Source of the DNA: Montifringilla adamsi
Taxonomy: Eukaryota > Chordata > Aves > Passeriformes > Passeridae
Direction: 5' to 3'
NCBI GenBank assembly: GCA_017590115.1
Contig: JAGGNK010003335.1
Coordinates: 62,001 to 126,000 of the forward strand
Length of the DNA: 64,000 nucleotides
The position numbers and the translations under genes were made by a program. This document shows, one piece after another, positions 59,101 to 64,000 of this stretch (the first letter of the stretch is position 1; each line of letters begins with the position of its first letter). The notes beneath the pieces were generated by a model that saw only the letters and a list, made by a program, of their open reading frames with translations, ran no database searches and was not told the DNA's origin.

Positions 59101-61467
59101 AAACTCTCATGTAAGTAGATCTGCACTGGTATTTATAGTGTCAACATGATTACATTGCTACTGATGGAACAGAAAAAAGTTGGTGCATCAAGTTCATGGA
59201 TAATAGCTGCAGCTATTCTAGAAGACCAATGCACAATATTCAAGAGTGAACATCACACCTGGAGTACATTAACTTTTTTATCTGTCTGCACTAGGGCAGT
59301 TACCACAAGCATTTTCTTCCATAAAATATTGAATAAGTATAATTCTAATAAATTAGAATAAGCACAATAAGGTTAGAACAATGAGTGTTTCTATACTATA
59401 GAATGCAAGAAAATAAGGAAAAAACTATGAACTATATAAAATAGTTTTAAGTTATGCTTCGTTAGAGGTGTTCAAGAACTGATGGAATGGACTACACTAT
59501 GCATAAGCTGTAATAAAATGGCCCCCAGTCTATCAATTTCCAAACCACATATATTCTCTGAGTGGCTACATACTGACCTTTCACCACTCCCAAGAGAGGT
59601 GGGGAGTTCTCTTGAGGGGTCCTGTCAGGCTCCTGGGGAGGTACAACCATGGCGAGCGTATGCACCGGGACACGGGGAACCTTCAAACAGAGGCACAGAC
59701 ACGCTCAGGTAAAAACACCTTCTGGCAGAGCAGCTCTTCTAGTGTTAATACACAGGTTCAGAACTACAGCATACTCCTGCTCACTCTTCCCAAACTATGT
59801 ATTCTATGCTACCTCTTGGTATGACCAGATCCTTGCTTTTTTACTGGGGACAATATGTCAGAGTTAACTGGGCTACTCTGCGCAAGATCCCAGGCTGTGT
59901 TGGCTGGAAAACTGTTAATTCCTTTAGGCTTTTAATCAGCTAACTGCCCTGGAGCTGCCTCTTCATACTGTGGAATTCTGAATTTATACAATGTATTTTC
60001 TTTTACATAACAAACAGAATCACTAACACCATGTGAGGGGTACTACCACAAGGCTTTAGAACTGTTCAACCAAAATACCGAGCGAATGCAGGAAAGAAAA
60101 CAACATCCTTTTGAAATCCTAGATCTGGGACTATCCTGTCCAGGGAGCAGAAAAGGGAACAAAGCTCATGTGTTCTTCAGGTCTCTGCAGGTAGCACCAA
60201 CCAATTCTCTCACTCTTATCATTCTCATGTGAGCAGGGTTTTTAAAATTTCTTCCACTACCTACACTTAATTTTGAAATTAATTACTATGCAAGTGTTTC
60301 TTCCCAACATTGATGGTGCTGTTTAAAGAAACCTCCTTACCTGAGACTGATCCTGAGATGGAGGTGTGAGCTGGGACAAGTCTGCTGCAGGAACCGACAG
60401 AACATTGTTTGGGTAATCCAGCAAGTAAGAAACAACATTCGTGTGTCCTCCCTTGGCAGCTTCAATGAGCATTGTTGAGCCATCCTGAAGTGAGATTTTG
60501 GAAAAAAAAAGCCAAAAGATGAGTTTTGCTCCCCAGTGTAGCATCCCCATATAATAATTCTATGACTTAAATTTACTACTTCATAAATTAGCCAGGTGGT
60601 TCTTTCAGAACCTATGAAACAGGACAGCTGCTAGTGGATACCTTGAGCCGATGAGTAGGATCTGCCCCGTGAGCCAGGAGAAGCTCAACCACGGCCAGGT
60701 GACCTCCAGCACAGGCCAGGGACACCACTGTGTGATCATTGTTGGCTGTAGCCCTGTTCACATTGGCACCTAGTAAGAGATGAGCTTAGAATTAATCACA
60801 AAGAAATTCTTTCTAAAAGAAAGTATCAACAAGTACAGTATTTTGTGGAACAGAGACAAACTTTACACTTGTAATCCATCTACTTCCTACACACTTCTAG
60901 GGAAAGAGCAAAAGGGATTTTGACTAACTGATTGGCTTCCACACATCCTCCTCCTCACCTTGTAAAGACAAGGCAGTTGCAACAGCAACAGTGGGCTTGT
61001 AAGTGTTAAGTGAGGGAACACATGGTGTAAGAAGTACAATTCCAAATGTTCACTCTGAGCAGCCATCATTATGTGGTGCAGTTGCTACTGTTTCAGACAG
61101 TACTTGATGTGCTTTTCTGAAGGAGGAAGTGCTTTCTTAAGAAACTGAAAATATCTGCTGTACTTCAACTCTAATCTATATACCAGGGTAAGAAGAGTAA
61201 CTAGCAAAATATTTTGTAGTTCATTCTATCATGAACTACATGAAATTCAAAAAACCCTTAGGGGGTTGACAAATGCTCATATACATATAACCAGAATAAT
61301 TTTGAATATGGATCACAAACATGTGGCATTGTAAAGTGGCATTTAAAGCTTTTAATTAGTTATGTAAACTAGCATTTACCTTTGCTAATAAGGAATTGCA
61401 CGGTGCATAAGTGACCAGCTCGCGCAGCCTTCATTAGTGGGGTTCTCCCACCTTCAGATTCGTGCTC
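18140..61467 (-). CDS. ANKHD1: ANKHD1 (MASK1), ankyrin-repeat and KH-domain scaffold; 24 3'-most coding exons
   Basis: Very large scaffold protein (fly homologue: Mask, multiple ankyrin repeats single KH), linked in the literature to receptor tyrosine kinase and Hippo/YAP signalling and RNA binding. Exons in transcript order: 61380-61467, 60642-60769, 60341-60484, 59578-59680, 50317-51060, 43367-43512, 43123-43234, 42217-42362, 40574-40716, 39562-39775, 38169-38344, 37207-37369, 36010-36105, 35605-35721, 34453-34627, 33682-34135, 32274-32420, 29124-29273, 27204-28819, 22229-22408, 20866-21117, 19730-19905, 18651-18815, 18140-18199. They total 5895 nt (1964 codons plus stop) and every junction keeps phase. 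Domains: end of ankyrin block 1, Gln/Glu-rich coiled coil, ankyrin block 2, Lys/Glu-rich segment, KH domain, long Ser/Pro-rich tail, conserved C-terminus. About the N-terminal quarter lies beyond the window. The HARS1-APBB3-SRA1-EIF4EBP3 neighbours separate it from the paralogue ANKRD17. Confidence 0.96.
18651..18815 (-). CDS. ANKHD1: ANKHD1 penultimate exon
   Basis: 55 codons, phase 0 at both ends (GLPISMYGGTLIPSHPQ ... NSTECTDAQQ). Its phase-0 end determines the frame used if it splices into EIF4EBP3. Confidence 0.95.
19730..19905 (-). CDS. ANKHD1: ANKHD1 exon, Ser/Pro-rich C-terminal region
   Basis: Encodes EGLSGWSQPVMGSHPMHQQ through PSNIFHQPMPNSFVDFSK. Acceptor ctctttgcag, donor gtaag. 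Confidence 0.93.
20866..21117 (-). CDS. ANKHD1: ANKHD1 exon with tandem (NAGNAG) acceptor
   Basis: Encodes ESPIPSVSSGSSSPLSAAS then PPPIGTERLARIRQGGSV and HSGIWSFGVNSVSG. The acceptor reads ttttcagcag: using the second AG starts the exon at 21117 (Cys-Glu junction), while the first AG starts it at 21120 and replaces Cys with Ser-Gly. Both keep frame. Confidence 0.92.
21808..21860. repeat. A-rich simple repeat
   Basis: Interrupted A tract with C and G spacers (aaaacaaaacaaaac, then aaaaaagaaaaaaggc) in the ANKHD1 intron between exons 22229-22408 and 20866-21117. Confidence 0.85.
22229..22408 (-). CDS. ANKHD1: ANKHD1 exon, low-complexity C-terminal region
   Basis: Encodes GLPSLDPSNSSTTSSSGPL then VYLQGPAPVGTPSFNRQHF and HPWTSATNS. 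Begins and ends in split codons consistent with its neighbours. Confidence 0.93.
22409..27203 (-). other. ANKHD1: ANKHD1 intron, 4.8 kb
   Basis: No exon recognised. About 26536-26565 has a short CR1-like phrase (gggtcctttccaaccta), probably a relic. A GC-richer patch at 23560-23760 shows no gene. Confidence 0.6.
27204..28819 (-). CDS. ANKHD1: ANKHD1 large Ser/Pro/Gln-rich exon downstream of the KH domain
   Basis: 1616 nt. Starts with the end of the KH domain (GGTESTRYAVQLINALIQD), then a long disordered Ser/Thr/Pro/Ala-rich region with conserved islands such as FALLAAQTMQQIRHPRLPMA, TPSSVRKQLFACVPKTS and PAPRVTHRMQSRGSFYSVV, ending PPSQRVSTSPVG. The minus-strand frame is open throughout; the plus-strand 176-codon frame at 27779-28309 is its shadow. 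Confidence 0.96.
29124..29273 (-). CDS. ANKHD1: ANKHD1 KH-domain exon
   Basis: Encodes SKKLSVPASVVSRIMGRGG then CNITAIQDVTGAHIDVDKQK and NGERMITIR. The GRGG loop is the KH-family GXXG nucleic-acid-binding signature, followed by the expected second helix and beta strand. Confidence 0.96.
32274..32420 (-). CDS. ANKHD1: ANKHD1 exon before the KH domain
   Basis: Encodes LDGEGHSNSLSTTYKSVSL then LNLTSPKRGQKREEGWKEV and VRR. It leads directly into the KH domain; the Lys/Arg-rich PKRGQKR is a possible nuclear localisation signal. Confidence 0.95.
33179..33253 (-). CDS. ANKHD1: Candidate ANKHD1 cassette exon (75 nt, in frame)
   Basis: Between exons 33682-34135 and 32274-32420 lies a 75-nt open segment with a good acceptor (tctctttcttttaag) and donor (gtgaga). 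Inserting it keeps the phase exactly and adds 25 acidic-to-polar residues including EEDDSEHFTCQVDGQFDI. I do not recall it in the main human isoform, so treat it as a predicted alternative exon. Confidence 0.6.
33682..34135 (-). CDS. ANKHD1: ANKHD1 exon, Thr/Ser-rich linker
   Basis: Encodes EQEVPIEPPSATTTTTIGIS, FGKKRANVVTTPSTNRKNKK, SDSDNLDSTDCNSESSSGGK and ends SASKTPTR. Contains a basic stretch NRKNKKNKTK. Diverges from human mainly near NSSERRYASLL. Confidence 0.96.
34453..34627 (-). CDS. ANKHD1: ANKHD1 charged Lys/Glu-rich exon
   Basis: Encodes SREESRKQALAAKREKRKEK, a run of Lys/Arg/Glu, then an acidic DDDEEENDDE end. Predicted long charged helix; the basic half may act in nuclear localisation or RNA binding (inference). 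Confidence 0.95.
35605..35721 (-). CDS. ANKHD1: ANKHD1 exon after ankyrin block 2
   Basis: 39 codons, phase 0 at both ends: DLLKKCHQCVETIVKAKDQQ then AAEANKNATILLKELDLEK. Helical segment leading into the charged region. Confidence 0.94.
36010..36105 (-). CDS. ANKHD1: ANKHD1 exon, last ankyrin repeat of block 2
   Basis: 32 codons: GHVKVVQFLVKEVNQFPSDI then ECMRYIATITDK. GHVKVVQFLV is the second helix of an ankyrin repeat. Confidence 0.94.
37207..37369 (-). CDS. ANKHD1: ANKHD1 ankyrin exon
   Basis: Encodes GAHIDVRNKKGNTPLWLAAN, GGHYDVVQLLVQAGADVDAA and ITPLMSAFRK, a full ankyrin repeat plus the start of the next (TPLxxAxxxGH signature). Confidence 0.95.
38025..38145 (-). mobile_element. CR1 3' fragment, minus orientation, in an ANKHD1 intron
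   Basis: Contains gggttggaagggacctgaaa and aacccccttgccatgggcag, the reverse complement of the CR1 3' region. Boundaries approximate. Confidence 0.75.
38169..38344 (-). CDS. ANKHD1: ANKHD1 ankyrin exon
   Basis: Encodes TGLTPLMEAASGGYAEVGRV, LLDKGADVNAPPVPSSRDT and ALTIAADKGHYKFCELLINR. Confidence 0.95.
38500..38590. repeat. AC-rich low-complexity tract
   Basis: Plus strand is nearly only A and C (caaccaaaaaaaacccc, aaacaaaacacccacacaca). It lies in an ANKHD1 intron, so the transcript carries the G/T-rich complement. Confidence 0.85.
39562..39775 (-). CDS. ANKHD1: ANKHD1 ankyrin exon
   Basis: Encodes two repeats: GISPLMLAAMNGHVPAVKLL and NTALTLACFQGRAEVVSLLL, ending ANVEHRAK. Confidence 0.95.
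40574..40716 (-). CDS. ANKHD1: ANKHD1 ankyrin exon
   Basis: Encodes VVDLLLARGANKEHRNVSDY then TPLSLAASGGYVNIIKILLN and AGAEINS. Confidence 0.94.
41143..41193. repeat. 51-base A homopolymer
   Basis: Uninterrupted A run in an ANKHD1 intron. The flanking sequence does not identify a retrogene, so a poly(A) tail origin is not proven; the length may also be an assembly approximation. Confidence 0.95.
42217..42362 (-). CDS. ANKHD1: ANKHD1 ankyrin exon
   Basis: Encodes FTPLILAATAGHVGVVEILL then DKGGDIEAQSERTKDTPLSL and ACSGGRQE. Confidence 0.95.
43123..43234 (-). CDS. ANKHD1: ANKHD1 first exon of ankyrin block 2
   Basis: Encodes TESNHDTALTLACAGGHEEL then VSVLIARGANIEHRDKK. The acceptor is slightly weak (tatgggtgaag). 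Confidence 0.94.
43367..43512 (-). CDS. ANKHD1: ANKHD1 Ser/Pro-rich linker exon before ankyrin block 2
   Basis: Encodes VNSRVPSGSTSSSHTTESPT, PEPCPQAASNVPPQSVLPMY and PSVDIDAH. The middle diverges from human, as expected of a disordered linker. Confidence 0.94.
44091..44316. repeat. 113-bp tandem duplication ending in poly(T)
   Basis: Copy 1 is 44091-44203 and copy 2 is 44204-44316. Both begin attctgattgatgcacagcc and end in a T run followed by aataataatt-type sequence. They differ at only a few positions (caaggacacaagg versus cagggacacaaga), indicating a recent duplication inside an ANKHD1 intron. Confidence 0.93.
47622..47985 (-). mobile_element. CR1-type LINE 3' fragment, minus orientation
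   Basis: Good match in reverse orientation to the CR1 3' end: atcacagaatcccagaatgg at the terminus, then gggttggaaggaaccttaaa, ccctgccatgggcagggaca, and on to ctccagcccttgaagcatct. 5'-truncated at about 360 bp. Open frames here are not genes. Confidence 0.9.
50317..51060 (-). CDS. ANKHD1: ANKHD1 coiled-coil/Gln-rich exon between the two ankyrin blocks
   Basis: 744 nt. Encodes SKQKSSSLQVADKDLLPPFH, then PLECIVEETEGKLNELGQRI, a Lys/Glu coiled coil (KIEELKKNREEQVQKKKKIL), an acidic/Gln-rich middle and QEPDGLMVATPAQTLTDTLD at the end. Flanked by the two longest introns seen. Confidence 0.96.
51061..59577 (-). other. ANKHD1: ANKHD1 intron, 8.5 kb
   Basis: No exon recognised. Contains an A run at about 52003-52022, a 42-bp repeat pair at 52499-52582, and a GC-richer patch at about 56980-57190 of unknown nature. 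Confidence 0.65.
52499..52582. repeat. 42-bp direct repeat pair
   Basis: cccaggaaacagcccagaat recurs at 52499 and 52541; the second unit diverges after about 25 bp. Small local duplication in an intron. Confidence 0.8.
59578..59680 (-). CDS. ANKHD1: ANKHD1 linker exon after ankyrin block 1
   Basis: Encodes VPRVPVHTLAMVVPPQEPDR then TPQENSPPLLGVVK. Proline-rich and highly conserved with human. Confidence 0.94.
60341..60484 (-). CDS. ANKHD1: ANKHD1 last exon of ankyrin block 1
   Basis: 48 codons, phase 0 at both ends: DGSTMLIEAAKGGHTNVVSY, LLDYPNNVLSVPAADLSQL, then PPSQDQSQ. Confidence 0.95.
60642..60769 (-). CDS. ANKHD1: ANKHD1 ankyrin exon
   Basis: Encodes GANVNRATANNDHTVVSLAC then AGGHLAVVELLLAHGADPTH and RLK. 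Confidence 0.95.
61380..61467 (-). CDS. ANKHD1: ANKHD1 ankyrin exon, most 5' exon in the window
   Basis: Encodes EHESEGGRTPLMKAARAGHL then CTVQFLISK. Phase 0 start. Preceding exons lie beyond 64000. Confidence 0.94.
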
Positions 61468-64000
61468 CTAAAGAAGAAATAACAGATGTATAAATGGGCA
61501 AAAATTGTACCATTGTTTCAGCTTCTGAAGTATCTTGTGATGGGACCAGAATTACCCATCTGAGTAGAAGATCTATCTCACAAATAGCTTGTAATAAATG
61601 TAAACTGACTGGTGTCAATTTTCATGTTACCTCAAATACTAAATCACACTGTTAAAAAGGATTAGGACCACATCCATACTGGTATCACACCACAAAGCTT
61701 CCATACTTACAAGCCCCTTTTTATTTTAGTGCTCAAATGTGTAACATACATGAGAAGAGTAAGACCTTGCTTCCTCCTCAGAAAGGGTGGAAGATTTAAC
61801 ACGAATGTCACCAATATCGATAACCACAAACTGCGGTGCCACAGTTCAGAGAGCTGCCATGTGCTGCCAGACCTCAAAACCGCAATAAGGCCTTGAGTGC
61901 ACACAACATTTATAAAACATACTGAAGAGGATCAGAAATAAAAATGAGACAAATCACTGCAGCTCACAAGAAGTCTCTAAGAGGATTAGAGAATAAAGCA
62001 GAAAGCTGAGAAAAGGATGATACAAATGAACAAAAAGGGAATGAGCATCAAGAACAATTTTCTAATTTAAAAAGTCTCAATACTGGCAATATGTGGTTGA
62101 GTACAACTGTATTAGAGCAGCTGCAGAACTAGACAATGTGCCTGCTATGTAGACATGATCAATACCACAAAGAATGCTGAGCAATGAAATCAACCCTCCC
62201 AAAGAACAAGGGGAGAGAACATAATCTTCCTGGGAGTGTTTGTACGTGCTTTCTATATTCAATATTACCCTATTTAAACAACATTCAGTCTGATCAATAA
62301 TGTACTAGGAATGTGTGGTTTAATCAGATATCTGGGAAGCCAAGCTCTAAATTCACTCTTTACTTTGTAATTGCATATATACCTGATAGTGAAAGTTGAC
62401 ATTTAGTACTGACAGTGGGTGACATGGCTACTTTGACAAGTACAATCAGACAGGAAGAGATTTGACAGAACAACTCAATTCCTTCATAGTTTCTGTATTC
62501 TTAAAAACTCTGCATATGTCCTTTGACATATGGCTTGCTTTAGTTGCAAGCTGCATGTTAAGTTAGTTTTCTGTTCATAAACTTGAAGAAGAAACTTCTT
62601 GACTGGATCTTCTGTTGGAGACTGGCCCCCAATCCAAGCCCATCCTTCACTCTAAGAGGTTACATTGCCCCTCTCCTGCTCTGCTCCTCAGCCTTCACAA
62701 GAGCTCTGTGTTACTGTCCACCACTGCCTTAACACATGGTTAAATCCCATACTAGAGCTCTGATTTCTTTGCTTACTCAGCAGTAAAACACACAAGCACA
62801 CACAGGCACAGCAAACCTTACAGACTTACTACTGAAGTCATTTTAAAAAAAATAAATTAATAGATTCTCCTCACAGGGCAATGAGTGCTTAGATGTCAAT
62901 AAATACCTGCTTCTGGACTGTCTGCATAGCAGAAACATTTACAGGACATGTAAAGCTAATTATGTTAACATGTGGCCCTATGATTGTAAGAATTAGTGGC
63001 ATGCCCTTACGTCTTGATGCTTACTCTGGTATTTGGCATAGCTTTTCCTCCCTAAGCCACTGCCAAGAGATCCTAAAAAGCCAGAAGCTGCTGTGTGCCT
63101 GAAGCACAGCAAACCCCTGGTTCCACCAGCACATCATTCCCAAGGCAGCTGTGGGTGCAAAGAATTCCTGACCACCACTCTGCTCTGGGCAGGACGTGGA
63201 CACTGCTGCTGAACTATCGCACGCCCAGCTGAAATCTTTACTGATGCACAAAGATGGCAACATGCAAAATTTATTTTAGGTCACCTTGGCTATATTCAAG
63301 GTAGTGAAAAGCATCCTGTATTGCACTGAGATGTAGCAGATAACTGGCAGTTAGGAATAATTATTTGCAACATTCTGCCTTCCTAACAGACTTCACTGCT
63401 GGAAGTCTCAAACACGGACGCCAGGAGGCTTCCTCATTGAAATGCAATGCAGTGATTCTGCCCAGTTTAACCAACTGTCACTTCCTCAAGCAGGCAGAAC
63501 TTGATCCTCAGCTACTACACACTTCCAATCCTTGCAGCACCATGCACACCATCAGTCCAGCCAAGCCAAACCATTTGGGTGCCCACCTGCTGTAGATCTT
63601 CAAAACTTACGGCATTGTGATGGTATTTTTCACATTGGAAGATAGAAATGCATGCTTTATTTTAAGACTAAATTCATTTTGACTTCAGCACTCTCTATAG
63701 CCCTAATAATGGCGATCAAACAGCATCAACTCAAGCTTTAAGGGAAGACATCTAGGACAAGCCAAAACAAGAAGCTGAGACGGTGCAGTGCCTTTGTCTC
63801 CTCACAGCCTTTTTACCTGGAATAAACCTAAATTTCAAAGATTCTATCTATAGATATATATCTATATCTATCTCTTTTTCAGCTGCATTAGATAATCAAA
63901 ATCAGGACAGAGAAAACGAAAGTTGGCCCAAAGTATCTCCATTACCTTCACAATGTGCTTTTCCCTTTTATTTGTATGAAGTGCACACCGATGTTTATTT
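61468..64000 (-). other. ANKHD1: ANKHD1 intron (partial)
   Basis: At least 2.5 kb with no exon recognised; none of the expected upstream ankyrin repeat sequence is visible. A TATC/TATA microsatellite-like stretch lies at about 63842-63874. Confidence 0.6.

Noticed and set aside
18140..61467. Assignment to the paralogue ANKRD17 instead of ANKHD1
   Set aside because: The proteins are similar, but the C-terminus, linker sequences and the APBB3-SRA1-EIF4EBP3 neighbours fit ANKHD1.
1..64000. CRISPR arrays, rRNA or tRNA genes, bacterial-type operons
   Set aside because: None seen; the window is vertebrate nuclear DNA. I could not run a structured RNA search, so small ncRNAs in introns may be missed.

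Overview
The window is a vertebrate, almost certainly avian, nuclear genomic segment. It has short GT-AG introns, CR1-type LINE 3' ends (the common bird retroposon), a GC-rich CpG-bearing left part and an AT-richer right part. The gene set and orientation correspond to the human 5q31 interval HARS1 - APBB3 - SRA1 - EIF4EBP3 - ANKHD1, read in reverse. Family assignments rest on recognising protein sequence; no database was searched. Layout: (1) 1-1340, the last two coding exons and 3' UTR of HARS1 (+). (2) 1340-8890, no recognisable protein gene: an orphan CpG island with paired CCAAT boxes (about 1890-2620), purine-rich tandem repeats (2640-2880), a CR1 copy (3060-3640), AT-rich intergenic DNA, then a second CpG island broken by a 319-base N gap (7884-8202), probably the APBB3 promoter and first exon. 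(3) 8892-12178, APBB3/FE65L2 (+), twelve exons including a 6-nt microexon. (4) 12160-13704, SRA1 (+), whose start codon lies inside the APBB3 terminal ORF. (5) 14368-14918, the shared 3' exons of EIF4EBP3 (-). (6) 17717-61467, the 3' three quarters of ANKHD1/MASK (-): 24 coding exons, 1964 codons plus stop, with every splice phase consistent. The last 2.5 kb is intron; the N-terminal exons lie beyond 64000. How the genes relate: HARS1 charges tRNA-His in the cytosol. APBB3 is a WW-PTB-PTB adaptor for APP-family tails. SRA1 encodes the SRA coactivator RNA and SRAP protein. ANKHD1 is a giant ankyrin/KH scaffold. EIF4EBP3 is a translational repressor that binds eIF4E. The most interesting locus is the ANKHD1-EIF4EBP3 pair. 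In mammals ANKHD1 reads through into 4E-BP3 exon 2 in an alternate reading frame (MASK-BP3). Here the phase of the ANKHD1 penultimate exon leads into exactly that frame, which stays open for 105 codons over both EIF4EBP3 exons. In the 4E-BP3 frame the tyrosine of the eIF4E-binding motif reads Cys, and no 4E-BP3-specific first exon is recognisable. Other points are an APBB3/SRA1 same-strand coding overlap without an intervening polyadenylation signal, an SRA1 frame break at a single N, an in-frame candidate cassette exon and a NAGNAG acceptor in ANKHD1, and seven human-interval genes missing between HARS1 and APBB3.
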